A stretch of DNA of 64,000 nt from Phycicoccus endophyticus. Lineage in GTDB: Bacteria; Actinomycetota; Actinomycetes; Actinomycetales; Dermatophilaceae. Under the pieces are notes generated by a model that saw nothing but the letters and a program-made list of their open reading frames with translations, was not told the origin of the DNA and made no database searches. The DNA lies in assembly GCF_011326735.1 (NCBI RefSeq), contig NZ_JAANCN010000002.1, positions 124,001 through 188,000 on the forward strand. The letters run 5' to 3'. Position numbers and translations under genes: made by a program. Every line of letters starts with the position of its first letter. Position 1 is the stretch's first letter. Of the stretch, positions 33,518 through 44,755 are shown piece after piece.

Positions 33518-34333
33518 TCACTTGATCGCTCCCATCGACAGGCCGCGCACGAGCTGCTTCTGGGCCACCCAGCCGGCGATGATCACCGGGAGCGCGGCGA
33601 TGGTCGCGGCTGCGGAGAGCACCGCGAGGAACTGGCCACGCCCGTCGACGAAGCTGCCGAGGAAGGGTGGGGTGGTCCGCGCGGCCGAGGAGGTCAGCAG
33701 CGTCGCGAGGAAGTACTCGTTCCAGCTGAAGATGAAGCAGATGAGCGCCGCCGCCGCGACGCCCGGCAGGACGAGAGGCAGCGCGACCCGGAAGATCTCC
33801 CGGCCGAGGCCGGCACCGTCGACCCGGGCGGCCTCGATGATCTCGAAGGGCACCTCGAGGAAGAAGGAGCGCATCATCCACACCGTCACCGGCAGGTTCA
33901 CCGCGCCGTAGACGATCGCCAGCATGTACACGTTGTCGAGGAGGTTCAGCTCCTTGAGGATCATGAACAGCGGCAGCACGACCGCCGCGAGCGGCATGAA
34001 CCGGGTGGAGATGAAGAACGTCAGGGCGCCCTCGACGTTCTTCACCCGCCGGATCGACAGCGCGTACGCGGCCGGGATCGCCAGCACGACGGCGATGATC
34101 GTCGCGGTGACCGAGGCGGTCACGGAGTTGAGCAGGTACCCCTGCATGCCCCGGTCCATCGCCAGCTGGTAGCCCTCGGTCACCGGGGTGAAGAAGACCC
34201 GCGGGTTGACCGAGGAGGCGACCGACTCCGGCTTGAAGCCGTTGAGGACCATCCAGAAGACCGGGAAGAAGAAGACGAGGACGAGGACCCAGGTCACGAG
34301 GGTGACCAGCGAGCCCCGGAGCGAGCGGTTCAT
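33518..34333 (-). CDS. Sugar ABC transporter permease, MalG/SmoG type (system 2)
   Basis: A 271-residue inner-membrane permease with six predicted segments beginning LVTLVTWVLVLVFFFPVFWMVL. The EAA loop is IIEAARVDGAGLGREIFRVALPLVLPGVAAAALICFIFSW. It ends QLVRGLSMGAIK, matching its system 1 counterpart. The ATG at 34333 overlaps the stop of the preceding permease (ATGA), showing coupling. It pairs with 34330-35262 and needs an ATPase encoded elsewhere. Confidence 0.93.
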   Translation of the reverse strand: MNRSLRGSLVTLVTWVLVLVFFFPVFWMVLNGFKPESVASSVNPRVFFTPVTEGYQLAMDRGMQGYLLNSVTASVTATIIAVVLAIPAAYALSIRRVKNVEGALTFFISTRFMPLAAVVLPLFMILKELNLLDNVYMLAIVYGAVNLPVTVWMMRSFFLEVPFEIIEAARVDGAGLGREIFRVALPLVLPGVAAAALICFIFSWNEYFLATLLTSSAARTTPPFLGSFVDGRGQFLAVLSAAATIAALPVIIAGWVAQKQLVRGLSMGAIK

Positions 34334-35262
34334 CGGCTGCCTCCTGCCATGAAGACCTTGAAGAGGGTGCGCAGCGCCACCGTGGCGACGATGAGCGTCA
34401 GGACGACGGTGACGACCCCGTAGGCCGCGGCCTGCCCGACGTCGAGGCCGATGAAGGCCCGCTCGTAGAGCAGGTAGGCGAGGGTCTTGGTGCCCCCGGT
34501 GCCCTTGGTGAGGATGGCGACCGGGTCGAAGACCTGGATGATGATCACCGAGCCGAGCAGCACGCCGATCTCGATGTACATCCGCAGGTGCGGCAGCGTG
34601 ATCCAGGTGAAGGTGCGCCAGGTGCCGGCCCCGTCGACCTGCGCCGCCTCGAGGATGCCCTTGTCCTGGCCCTGCAGGCCGGCCAGCAGGATGAGCATCA
34701 TGAACGGGGTGAACTGCCAGGTCAGCACGATGACGACGGTCATCAGCGGGTGCTCGGTCGACCACGAAACGACCGGCAGGTGCAGCGTGCGCGCCAGCCA
34801 GTTGAGCATGCCGATGTTCGTGTCGAACATCGAGTACTTCCAGATGAGGGAGGCGGCCGCCGGCATGACGAGGAACGGCGTGATCATCAGCGTGCGCGCG
34901 ACCGCGCGGCCGACGAACTGCCGGTCGAGCAGGACGGCGAAGAGCATCCCGAAGACGACCGAGAGGACCACGGAGAAGGCCGTGATGAGCACGGTGGCCA
35001 CGATGGAGGGCCACAGGTCGCCCGAGGACAGCGCCGAGGCGTAGTTGCTCAGGCCGGTGAAGCCGCGGTCGTTGGGGTAGAGGAGGTTCCACCGCACCAG
35101 CGAGAAGCCGATGGTGACGAGGAACGGGACCTGCGTGAGCAGGATGAGGAAGAGGACGGCGGGGAAGATCAGGCCGCGCGCGGTGCGCAGCTCCTTGGTG
35201 TTGACCCGCTTGTCGTCGGTGGCGGTCCTGGCCTCCACCGTGTCGAGCTCGGTCGCGGACAT
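34330..35262 (-). CDS. Sugar ABC transporter permease, MalF/SmoF type (system 2)
   Basis: A 310-residue permease with a ~28-residue hydrophilic N-terminus and six membrane segments starting GLIFPAVLFLILLTQVPFLVTIGFSLVRWNLLYPND. The same WN-LYPND pattern is seen in the system 1 protein, which confirms paralogy. The EAA loop reads ILEAAQVDGAGTWRTFTWITLPHLRMYIEIG. It lies 100 bases after the binding-protein gene and overlaps the MalG-type gene by four bases. Confidence 0.93.
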   Translation of the reverse strand: MSATELDTVEARTATDDKRVNTKELRTARGLIFPAVLFLILLTQVPFLVTIGFSLVRWNLLYPNDRGFTGLSNYASALSSGDLWPSIVATVLITAFSVVLSVVFGMLFAVLLDRQFVGRAVARTLMITPFLVMPAAASLIWKYSMFDTNIGMLNWLARTLHLPVVSWSTEHPLMTVVIVLTWQFTPFMMLILLAGLQGQDKGILEAAQVDGAGTWRTFTWITLPHLRMYIEIGVLLGSVIIIQVFDPVAILTKGTGGTKTLAYLLYERAFIGLDVGQAAAYGVVTVVLTLIVATVALRTLFKVFMAGGSR

Positions 35263-35362
35263 CTGGGCACTCCCTTGTGCGAGCGGACGACGTGAGGGGC
35301 GGCTCCGGGTGCCGGGGACGGCGCGTGGCGGTCCCCGGCACCCGAGGTCGTGACGGGCTGGG

Positions 35363-36727
35363 TCAGCCCTTGTGTGCGTCGCCCGCCTTCTGGGCGAGGC
35401 TCTGGCACTTGCCCAGTGCGTCGTCGACCGAGGTGCGGTTGGCGATGTAGTCCGCGACGAGCTGGGCGCACTGGTTGCCGACGTCCTGGAACTCCGGGAT
35501 CGAGACGTACTGGATGCCGACCCACGGCTGCGGGTCGACGCCCGGCTGCTTCGGGTTGACCGAGCTCATGACGTCGAGCGTGATCGGGGCGTAGGCGGCC
35601 GCGGCCTCCTTGTACTCCGGGATCTCGTACGTCGAGGTGCGCGAGCCCGGGGGCACGTTCGACCAGCCGATCTCGTTACCGACGAGCTCGATGTACTCCT
35701 TGCTCGTGGCCCACTTGACGAACTTCAGGGCCGCGTCCTGCTGCTTGGTCGAGGACGGGATGGCGAGGTTCCAGCTCCACAGCCAGCCCGACTCCTGGGT
35801 CTCGACGACCGGCATGTGCGCGTAGCCCATCTTGCCCTTGACCGGCGAGTCGTCGGCTTCGAGCATCGACGCGGCGACGGAGGCGTCGGCCCACATCGCG
35901 GCCTTGCCCTCCTTGAGCGCGGTGAGGCACTCGTTGAACGAGTACGACACCGGGTCGGCCTCGCCGGAGTCGTCGAGCATCGTCTTGTAGAAGGTGATGG
36001 CCTGCTTCCACTGCGGGGTGTCGACGGTGGCGTTCCAGTCGTTGTCGTACCAGTTGCCGCCGAAGGTCTGCACGACGGTCGTCAGCGGGGCGAAGAGGTC
36101 ACCCCAGCCCGGCTTGCCGCGCATGCAGATGCCGGCCATCTTCTTGGTGTTGACCTGCTTGGCCGCCGCCGCGACCTCCTGCCAGGTGGGGTTCTCCCCG
36201 ATGGTCACCCCGGCCTTGTCGAGGACCTCCTTGTTGTACATGAGGATGGAGGACTCGCCGTAGAACGGCACGGCGTAGAGCTTGTCGTCGTAGGTGTTGA
36301 CGTCGCGCACCGGCGGGAGCAGGTCGTCGACGTCGTAGGAGGAGTCGGCCTCGAGGTCGGGGGTGAGGTCGACGAGCCACCCGTTGGCTCCCCACTGCGG
36401 GGTCTCGTATGCCCCGATGGTGACGATGTCGTACTGGCCGGCGCCGCTCGCGACGTCCGCCGTGACCGCGGCCCGCAGGTCGCCCTCCTCCATGACCTGG
36501 AAGTTGACGGTGGTGCCGGGGTTGGCGTCCTCGTACTCGCTCTTGAGCTTCTCCATGTCCTTCATCTGGCCGTTGTTCACGGTGGCCAGGTTGAGGGTCA
36601 CGTTCTCACCGTCGCCCCCTCCGGACCCGCTGTCCGACGAGACGTTGCCCGACGAGCACGCCGCCAGCGCGAGGGCCGAAGCCAGCGCACCGGCGCCGAA
36701 GGTCAGGGCGCGCTTCGTGCGTCGCAT
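35363..36727 (-). CDS. Polyol ABC transporter substrate-binding lipoprotein (system 2)
   Basis: A 454-residue family 1 solute-binding lipoprotein. The lipobox is LAAC with Cys24, followed by a Ser/Gly-rich linker. Landmarks shared with the system 1 protein include GQYDI, FYGESS, GICMRG-PGWG, SPVKGKMGY, SGWLWSW and QPGVDPQPWVGIQYV. The ATG at 36727 has AAAGGAG six bases upstream. It resembles SmoE-type sorbitol/mannitol binders, and the surrounding SDR, mannitol-type dehydrogenase and AraC regulator support a polyol ligand. It heads the minus-strand operon binding protein, permease, permease, SDR. Confidence 0.94.
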   Translation of the reverse strand: MRRTKRALTFGAGALASALALAACSSGNVSSDSGSGGGDGENVTLNLATVNNGQMKDMEKLKSEYEDANPGTTVNFQVMEEGDLRAAVTADVASGAGQYDIVTIGAYETPQWGANGWLVDLTPDLEADSSYDVDDLLPPVRDVNTYDDKLYAVPFYGESSILMYNKEVLDKAGVTIGENPTWQEVAAAAKQVNTKKMAGICMRGKPGWGDLFAPLTTVVQTFGGNWYDNDWNATVDTPQWKQAITFYKTMLDDSGEADPVSYSFNECLTALKEGKAAMWADASVAASMLEADDSPVKGKMGYAHMPVVETQESGWLWSWNLAIPSSTKQQDAALKFVKWATSKEYIELVGNEIGWSNVPPGSRTSTYEIPEYKEAAAAYAPITLDVMSSVNPKQPGVDPQPWVGIQYVSIPEFQDVGNQCAQLVADYIANRTSVDDALGKCQSLAQKAGDAHKG

Positions 36728-36885
36728 GCCTAACTCCTTTGGTAGGTCTGTCCCCTCCCGGCCCCGGGAGGGACGCTGCTCCCCGGTTCCCCGGGGCGTT
36801 CCGAGGCGCATGCCGCCGTGGAACACCGCACATGCTCGCCGCCCCGTCTCGGCGGCGACAAGCACCATCGGGCCCGCCCTTTCGA

Positions 36886-36891
36886 TACTAT
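36886..36891 (+). promoter_or_regulatory. Candidate -10 element for the AraC regulator
   Basis: TACTAT lies in an unusually AT-rich stretch (36880-36897) about 100 bases before the AraC start. No good -35 is visible, so an AraC-activated or leader-controlled promoter is possible. The 264 bases between the divergent binding-protein gene and the AraC gene show no clear inverted repeat. Confidence 0.3.
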
Positions 36892-36991
36892 TTTTCCGAT
36901 GCTCACCCGTGCGGTCCCCGACTCGGGTGAGCGAGGCGGCGGAGCGGCACCCTGCAGCTCCCCGCACCGACGACGCGGTCGACGAGGAGTG

Positions 36992-38019
36992 GTGACGATT
37001 TCGTATCAGTCCACGGGCACCCCCCGGGCCCGGCTGGCCGGCTTCCCGTCGATGAGCGTCGAGGGCGCGAGCGCCGACGTCCCCCTCGTGCGGCACGCCG
37101 CACCTCCCGCACCGCGGCGCGAGGTCATCCCCCCGCACCCGCAGCACGCCATCCGGGCGCTCACCCACGACTTCCCGAGCGAGATCTGCGGCTGGGGCGC
37201 CCACCCCGAGTACGAGATCCACCTGATCACCAAGACGCACGGCAGCTTCATCGTCGGCGACCACGTCGGCACGTTCTCCCCCGGTCAGGTGAGCATCATG
37301 GGGCCGAACCTGCCCCACGACTGGGTGAGCGACCTCCCCGAGGGGCAGGTCGCCGTCGACCGGGACGCCGTCGTCCAGTTCACCGACGAGTGGATCCGCC
37401 AGTGCATGGCGCTGATCCCCGAGCTCGAGGAGCTCGACACCGTCCTGCAGGCGTCCTCGCGCGGCCTCGTCTTCTCCGGGGCCACCGCCTGGCGGGCCGC
37501 CGAGGTCATCCTCGAGGTCACCCGCACCCGGGGGGCGGAGCAGATGGCGGCCTTCTTCCGGCTGCTCGGCATCCTCGCCCGCTCACCGGCCGAGGAGCAC
37601 GAGGTCGTGGCCGGCGAGTGGCTCGGACGCCCCACGGACGCCAACTCGCTCAACGCGGTCGAGGCCGGGCTGTCCTACATCTTCGAGAACCTCACCGGCG
37701 ACATCCGGCTCTCGACCGCCGCCCACCTGGCGTACATGAGCGAGCCGACCTTCTCCAAGTACTTCAAGTCCGCGACGGGCATGACCTTCAGCAACATGGT
37801 CAAGAAGCTGCGGATCGCACACGCGCGCCGGCTGCTCGACACCACCGAGCACGCCATCGCCCAGGTCGCCGCGCTGAGCGGCTACCACAACATGGCCAAC
37901 TTCAACCGGCAGTTCCTCGCCGAGGTGGGGATCACACCGACGGCCTACCGGCGGCTCGAGTCCTCGCAGAAGCCGCCGCCGGAGGTGTTCAGCCTCGGGC
38001 TGCGGGCGCCGGTCGAGCC

Positions 38020-38023
<4 letters not shown>
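36992..38023 (+). CDS. AraC-family regulator of polyol system 2
   Basis: A 343-residue regulator. The N-terminal cupin (residues about 50-140) reads YEIHLITKTHGSFIVGDHVGTFSPGQVSIMGPNLPHDWVS, the sugar-sensing jelly-roll pattern. The C-terminal AraC HTH (about 225-325) contains DIRLSTAAHLAYMSEPTFSKYFKSATGMTF and AQVAALSGYHNMANFNRQFLAEVGITPTAYRR. The GTG at 36992 follows GAGGAG; an ATG at 37052 has no ribosome site. It is divergent from the transporter operon and converges with the mannitol dehydrogenase gene, overlapping at the stop codons. It is probably an activator of both, comparable to MtlR-type regulators. Confidence 0.9.
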
Positions 38024-39486
<1,463 letters not shown>

Positions 39487-39654
39487 GGAGGATGTCCTTT
39501 CACGTGCGGCCCCTCGGCCGCGCACGCTCGCGGCACCGCGGGTCTCCAGGCATGTAACCAAGTTCCTGCTCGTTTGGCGACCCCTGGGCGCACCTGAGCA
39601 CCTAAAACCACCAGCACGCGAGGACTTCGTACCAGTCCGGGCGGTCACGGCCGC

Positions 39655-41103
39655 TCAGGAGCAGATGTCCTCGTCGGCCGTGCGGGCCTCGATGGAGGAC
39701 TGGGCAGCGGGCGCCGTGATCGACGGTGAGGGCACGGGGTCGCTGCCGAGCCGGTTCGGGACCTCGACGACCGCCTTGGAGCCGGGCCCGACGGTCACCC
39801 GGATGCTCGACCCGGTGTCCGAGGAGCGCTTCAACCGGGCGCCGGGGAAGGCCGCGGCCACGGTCCGCGCCGCCTCCTTCTGCCCTGGCGGGTACTCGAC
39901 AAGCACCCCGTCGCGGCGCTCGTCGGTGGTGCCCGTCAGCACCTGCGGGAACCCCTGGACGCGCAGCATCTCGGCGTCCTGGCCGGCGAGCCCGTCGACG
40001 CCGGTGCCGTTGACGATGACGACCTCGGGGACGTCGGCAGGGCTCACCGTGAGCGCCTTGGCCGAGGCGGTGGGCGTGGACGTCGTCTTCTTCGTCACCG
40101 ACTCGTCGTCGAGCAGGGCCTGCCAGAGGGTGTCGGCGGCCTCGGTCCACTCCACCCGGTTCGGGTCCTCGGGGTAGGTGCGCACGGGCACCGTGACGAA
40201 CGCGACGTTCTCCACCCCGACGTCCTTGACGGAGGTGGCGATGTCCTTCATCGTCCCGACGCTCAGCTGCTTGTCGGTGGTCAGCGCCTTGGTCGCCGCG
40301 TCGAGGAAGCCGTAGAGCTTGTCGGGGCGCAGCAGCAGCGAGGTCCGGGTGGCCTCCTGGACGACCGAGGAGAGGAACGCCTGCTGGCGTTCGATCCGCC
40401 CGAGGTCGGAGCCGTCGCCCTCGGTGTAGCGGACCCGGACGTACCCGAGGGCCTGGGTCCCGTTGAGCACGTGCGTACCCGCGGCGAGCTTGAGGTGCGC
40501 CTTCTCGTCGTCGATGGCGACGGGAGTGCAGACCGGGACGCCGCCGAGAGCGTCGACCATGCCCTTGAACCCGGTGAAGTCGACGACGGCGAAGTGGTTG
40601 AGGTAGAGCCCGGTGTCGGCCTCGACGGTGTTGATCAGGCACGCCGGGCCGCCGAGGCTGAAGGCCGCGTTGAACTGCTGGACCGGCCACTCGTCCTTCG
40701 GGACGCTGGCGTCGCAGTTCGGGGGCATGCGCACCATCGAGTCGCGCGGGATGGAGACGACGGTGACCTCGCTGCGGTCGGCGGACAGGTGCACGACGAG
40801 CGTGGTGTCCGAGCGCGCGCCCACGAGGTCCTCGGCATCCGTGGCGTCCTGCTCGACACGGGTGTCGGAGCCGATGAGCAGGATGTTCAGCGGGCCGGCC
40901 GCGGCGGTCGGTCGGTCGGTCGCGAGGTCGCCGCTGACGTCGATCCGGCTGATGTTCCCCTGCAGCCGCCACCAGGCGCTCCCGGCGACGAGGGCCAGGA
41001 CGACGACGAACACGGTCGCGACGAGGGCGATGCGGCGTCGGCGGACGGTTCGGGCCCGGGACAGGCGCCGCTCGGCCCGCGTACTCCGGGGAGTCTCGGT
41101 CAC
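39655..41103 (-). CDS. LytR-CpsA-Psr (LCP) ligase with C-terminal LytR_C domain
   Basis: A 482-residue membrane-anchored enzyme that attaches polyprenyl-linked glycopolymers to peptidoglycan. After a basic cytoplasmic N-terminus, one membrane segment (about residues 26-46) precedes the LCP domain (about 70-300). The LCP hallmarks are LLIGSDTR, RSDTTLVVHL, VSIPRDSMV, NAAFSLGG and ALGYVRVRYTEGDGSDLGRIERQQ, whose Arg and Asp residues bind the pyrophosphate. A LytR_C domain follows (about 350-440) starting VPEVVIVNGTGVDGLA. The GTG at 41103 has GAAGGAG upstream. It diverges from a penicillin-binding protein gene, consistent with a cell-wall role. Confidence 0.94.
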   Translation of the reverse strand: MTETPRSTRAERRLSRARTVRRRRIALVATVFVVVLALVAGSAWWRLQGNISRIDVSGDLATDRPTAAAGPLNILLIGSDTRVEQDATDAEDLVGARSDTTLVVHLSADRSEVTVVSIPRDSMVRMPPNCDASVPKDEWPVQQFNAAFSLGGPACLINTVEADTGLYLNHFAVVDFTGFKGMVDALGGVPVCTPVAIDDEKAHLKLAAGTHVLNGTQALGYVRVRYTEGDGSDLGRIERQQAFLSSVVQEATRTSLLLRPDKLYGFLDAATKALTTDKQLSVGTMKDIATSVKDVGVENVAFVTVPVRTYPEDPNRVEWTEAADTLWQALLDDESVTKKTTSTPTASAKALTVSPADVPEVVIVNGTGVDGLAGQDAEMLRVQGFPQVLTGTTDERRDGVLVEYPPGQKEAARTVAAAFPGARLKRSSDTGSSIRVTVGPGSKAVVEVPNRLGSDPVPSPSITAPAAQSSIEARTADEDICS

Positions 41104-41249
41104 CGGTGGGCTCCTTCACGCCACGCCGCCCGGCGCCGCACCGGGGCTACAGCACGCGGACGACCCGAGTGTACGGACGCTTGCTGTGACCCGCCGTGCG
41201 CAACCGTGTCCGGGCGGTGCCGTGGCGCATCATCGGGTTGGATGGAGGC

Positions 41250-43130
41250 ATGGGACGTCGAATCGCCTGGGTGGCCGTCGCCGCGCTCGTGCTGGCCGCG
41301 GGGGCCGGCGGTCTGTGGTGGTGGCGCGACCGGGAGAGCGCACGCGACAGCGCCGCCCGGGCGCTGCTCACCCGCTACGCGAAGGCCTGGGGCGCCAAGG
41401 ACCTCTCCGGGGTCCCGTTCGCCGAGAAGGGCGCGGCCAAGGACTTCGCCGCCGCGACCAAGGGCCTCGGGTCCGCCACGGTCGTCGCCTCGGGCGAGGA
41501 CCTGAGCCGCTCGGGGACGAGCGCCACCGCGCAGCTGAGCGTCACCTGGACCCTCCCCGGTGACACGACGTGGTCCTACGAGACCCCCGTACGGCTGCTC
41601 GAGCAGGACAGCGGCTGGGTGGTCGCCGGGCCCAGGGACGGCTCACCGTGGCACCCGAAGCTCCGGGCCGGGCAGACGATGTCCCTCGAGCGCACGACCC
41701 CGGCCCGGGGTGACCTGCTCGACCGGGACGGTGAGCCCCTGATGCCCCAGGGCACCGTCTACCAGGTCCAGCTCGACCCGGTCCAGGCCGACGCCGCCGA
41801 CGCCGCGGCGCTCGAGGAGGTCACCGGCGTGACCCCGGGGTCGGTCGTCGAGGCGCTCGCCGACCGCAAGAAGTCCGGGTCGCAGGCGCCCATCCCGGTC
41901 ATCACCTACCGCGAGTCCGACTACGCACCCCGCAAGGCCCGGCTCGAGGCGATCACCGGGGTCATCGCGCCGACGGCCACCCAGCCGCTCGGCCCGACCC
42001 GCACCTTCGGGCAGCCGCTGCTCGGCACCGTCGGCGAGGTGACCGCCGAGATCGTCGAGGACAGCGAGGGCCGCTACGTCGCGGGTGACCGCGCCGGCCT
42101 GAGCGGGCTGCAGCGCCAGTACGACTCCACCCTCGCCGGCACCCCGGGCGTCACGGTGACCACGAGCGCGGACCGGACCCTCTTCACCGCCGACCCGGTC
42201 GACGGGAAGGACGTGGAGACGACCCTGAGCCCCTCGGTCCAGGAGGCCGCCGAACAGGCCCTCGAGGACTCCGGGCTCGATGCGCCCGCAGCCGTCGTCG
42301 CGGTCGACGTCCCCTCGGGGCAGGTCCTCGCGGCGGCGAACTCGCCGACGAACGGGTTCGACCGCGCCGTCACCGGCAGGTACCCGCCGGGGTCGACGTT
42401 CAAGGTCGCGAGCACCTACGCCTACCTCACCCAGGGGGTGACTACGCCCTCGAGCACCGTGCCGTGCCCACCGAGCGTCACCGTCGACGGGCGCTCGTTC
42501 ACGAACTACGCGGGCGAGTCGATCGACGGTGAGGTGAGCTTCGCCGAGGACTTCGTCCACTCGTGCAACACCGCGTTCATCTCGCTCTCGCAGCGCCTGG
42601 GGACGACCGACCTCACCGACGCCGCCGAGGCGCTCGGGATCGGGGCGGGGTGGGCCGACTCGCTCGGCGTCGCCGGCGCCTTCGACGGCAGCGTCCCCGA
42701 GACGACCAAGGGCACCGACCAGGCCGCGGCGGTCATCGGCCAGGGACGCGACGAGGTCTCGCCGCTCGCGCTCGCCGTGATGTCGGGCAGCATCGGCCGG
42801 GGCACGTACGTGGCACCGGAGCTCGTCGTCGGCTCCAAGGGGTCGCCGCGGCCGGTCGCCCTCGACGGCACGGCCGTCGGGCAGATCCGCTCGATGATGG
42901 CCGACACCGCCACCTCGGGGACGGCGTCGGTGATGCGTGGGACGCCCGGCGGCACCGTCCGTGCCAAGACCGGCACCGCGTCGCACGCCGGCGCGGGGCA
43001 GCCGTACGTCTGGCTGACCGGCTACCAGGGCGACGTGGCGTTCGCCGTCCTCGTCGAGGCAGGGGTCACCGGCGGTGAGACCGCGGCCCCGGTGGCCAAG
43101 GCCTTCCTCACCGACCTCGCGCAGGGGTGA
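41250..43130 (+). CDS. Class B penicillin-binding protein with NTF2-like (MecA-N) domain
   Basis: A 626-residue peptidoglycan transpeptidase. One membrane segment (about residues 5-25) anchors it. An NTF2-like MecA_N-type domain (about 30-135) precedes the PBP dimerisation domain (ARGDLLDRDGEPLM, about 150-300). The transpeptidase domain (about 325-620) has the three catalytic motifs: S382-T-F-K385, S438-C-N440 and K573-T-G575. The ATG at 41250 is preceded very closely by GGAGG, so the start is slightly uncertain. MecA_N-bearing PBPs are often low-affinity for beta-lactams, but resistance is not shown by sequence. It is divergent from the LCP ligase. Confidence 0.92.
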   Translation: MGRRIAWVAVAALVLAAGAGGLWWWRDRESARDSAARALLTRYAKAWGAKDLSGVPFAEKGAAKDFAAATKGLGSATVVASGEDLSRSGTSATAQLSVTWTLPGDTTWSYETPVRLLEQDSGWVVAGPRDGSPWHPKLRAGQTMSLERTTPARGDLLDRDGEPLMPQGTVYQVQLDPVQADAADAAALEEVTGVTPGSVVEALADRKKSGSQAPIPVITYRESDYAPRKARLEAITGVIAPTATQPLGPTRTFGQPLLGTVGEVTAEIVEDSEGRYVAGDRAGLSGLQRQYDSTLAGTPGVTVTTSADRTLFTADPVDGKDVETTLSPSVQEAAEQALEDSGLDAPAAVVAVDVPSGQVLAAANSPTNGFDRAVTGRYPPGSTFKVASTYAYLTQGVTTPSSTVPCPPSVTVDGRSFTNYAGESIDGEVSFAEDFVHSCNTAFISLSQRLGTTDLTDAAEALGIGAGWADSLGVAGAFDGSVPETTKGTDQAAAVIGQGRDEVSPLALAVMSGSIGRGTYVAPELVVGSKGSPRPVALDGTAVGQIRSMMADTATSGTASVMRGTPGGTVRAKTGTASHAGAGQPYVWLTGYQGDVAFAVLVEAGVTGGETAAPVAKAFLTDLAQG

Positions 43131-43160
43131 CCGGCCGCGCGTGACGCGCCGGACGCGGAC

Positions 43161-43190
43161 GACCCCCGCCCGGCGGACCGGGGGGGGGTC
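43161..43190. terminator. Hairpin between the PBP and cold-shock genes
   Basis: GACCCCC at 43161-43167 pairs with GGGGGTC at 43184-43190, with inner CCGG/CCGG pairing. It lies between two convergent genes and can serve both. Confidence 0.6.
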
Positions 43191-43215
43191 GTCGCGAGGA
43201 CTCGGGTGACCCGGG

Positions 43216-43419
43216 TCAGATGGGGCGGACCTGGTCGGCCTGGGGACCCTTGGGGCCCTGGGTGACCTCGAACTCGACCCGCTGCGCCTCGTCGAGGGTG
43301 CGGTAGCCCTGGACGTCGATCGCGGAGTAGTGAACGAACACGTCGGGGCCGCCGCCGTCCTGGGCGATGAACCCGAAGCCCTTCTCGGCGTTGAACCACT
43401 TCACGGTGCCCTGTGCCAT
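43216..43419 (-). CDS. Cold-shock protein (CspA family)
   Basis: A 67-residue OB-fold nucleic-acid chaperone, exactly the usual length. [18 protein letters not shown] carries the RNP1 motif and DVFVHYSAI the RNP2 motif. It binds single-stranded RNA/DNA and prevents secondary structure. The ribosome site GGAAG lies 10 bases before the ATG. About 255 bases separate it from the next gene, leaving room for the long structured 5' leader usual for csp genes, but no specific thermosensor fold is evident by eye. Confidence 0.97.
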   Translation of the reverse strand: MAQGTVKWFNAEKGFGFIAQDGGGPDVFVHYSAIDVQGYRTLDEAQRVEFEVTQGPKGPQADQVRPI

Positions 43420-43675
43420 GTGGGGGGTACTTCCTTTTCCTGTCGAGCACTCGGCCGGCGCACGTCACGCCGACCGTGGATGCGACTCCAGCCCCCTGTG
43501 GCGCGAGGGTAATTCGACCTTCGAGGTACTGCTGAACTGCAACCTCCACGGAACCTAGCAGAGGATGCCCCCACGCGGCGGGTCACTTGCCTGCTGTCCA
43601 CGTCACGGTCATCCGGTCGTCACCGACCGCATGCGCCTCCCCGCGAGCCGAGGACCGACGGGCCACAATCGGGGC

Positions 43676-44719
43676 ATGGCGGTGACATCGCTGTCCGGGA
43701 ACGGCCGGGCCCGTGCCACGATGCGCGACGTCGCCGCGCTCGCCGGGGTGAGCCTGAAGACCGTCTCCCGGGTCGTCAACGACGAGCCCGGGGTGTCACC
43801 GGCGGTCCGGGACCGGGTGCGCTCGGCGGTCCGGCGGCTCGACTACCGCCCCAACCTCGCCGCGAGCACCCTGCGCCGCACCGGTGCGCGCACCGGCCTG
43901 GTCGGCGCCCTCGTCGAGGACATCTCCAACCCCTACTCCGCCGGCGTGCTGCGCGGGCTCGAGGACGTGGCCCGGGAGCGAGGGACGGGGGTGCTCGCGG
44001 CGAGCCTGGACGGCGGCGCCGACCGCGAGCGGGCGCTCGTCCACGACCTGGTCACCCGCCGGGTGGACGCCCTCGTCGTCATGCCGGCGAGCGAGCGGCA
44101 GGACTACCTCGTCGGCGAGCTGCGTACCGGGACCCCGGTGTGCTTCGTCGACCGCCCGCCCCGCGGCGTCGAGTGCGACGCCGTCACCGTCGACAACGTC
44201 CTCGGGGCCCGGCTGGCCACCGGCCACCTGCTCGACCGGGGGCACCGCCGCGTGGGGGCGGTGCTGTTCCAGCCGTGGATCAGCACCGCCCGCGACCGGC
44301 TCGCCGGGTTCGTCGCGGCGCACACCGAGCGTGGGCTGCACGCCCAGGGGCGGCTGGTCGTCGACGACCTGACGACCGCCGAGCAGGCCACCGAGGCGAC
44401 CCACCGGCTCCTCGCCCTCGACGACCCGCCGACGGCGATCTTCGCCAGCCGCAACATCCTCGCCGCGGGCGCCGCGCGCGCGCTGCGCGACCTCGGCCTC
44501 GGCCACGAGGTCGCGCTCGTCGGGTTCGACGACTTCCCCCTGGCCGACCTGCTCGACCCCCCGCTCACCGTGGTCCGCCAGGACATGGAGCGGATCGGGC
44601 GCACGGCGGCTGCCCGGGTCTTCGCCCGGGTCGACGGCGACACCTCACCCCCGCAGCACGTCGTCCTCGAGCCGGTGCTCGTCCCGCGGGGGTCCGGCGA
44701 GATCTCCGCGCCCTCCTGA
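43676..44719 (+). CDS. LacI-family transcriptional regulator 1
   Basis: A 347-residue repressor. The LacI HTH reads TMRDVAALAGVSLKTVSRVVNDEPGVSPAVRDRV with hinge YRPNLAASTLRR. The periplasmic-binding-like domain follows (DISNPYSAGVLRGLEDVA, PPTAIFASRNILAAGAARAL, VALVGFDDFPLADLL). The ATG at 43676 begins 15 residues before the HTH. It converges with the second LacI gene. It may control system 3 or a distant locus; no operator was found next to it. Confidence 0.93.
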   Translation: MAVTSLSGNGRARATMRDVAALAGVSLKTVSRVVNDEPGVSPAVRDRVRSAVRRLDYRPNLAASTLRRTGARTGLVGALVEDISNPYSAGVLRGLEDVARERGTGVLAASLDGGADRERALVHDLVTRRVDALVVMPASERQDYLVGELRTGTPVCFVDRPPRGVECDAVTVDNVLGARLATGHLLDRGHRRVGAVLFQPWISTARDRLAGFVAAHTERGLHAQGRLVVDDLTTAEQATEATHRLLALDDPPTAIFASRNILAAGAARALRDLGLGHEVALVGFDDFPLADLLDPPLTVVRQDMERIGRTAAARVFARVDGDTSPPQHVVLEPVLVPRGSGEISAPS

Positions 44720-44755
44720 CGCCGAGGTCGCGAGCGCCGGCTCGACGCTCGGGGT

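Noticed and set aside
32758-35350. Plus-strand His/Asp/Glu-rich frames opposite the SDR and permeases
   Set aside because: They are shadows of the permease genes, whose membrane segments and EAA loops are clear.
43420-43675. Cold-shock riboswitch-like leader before cspA
   Set aside because: The leader length fits, but I could not identify a specific conserved fold by eye.
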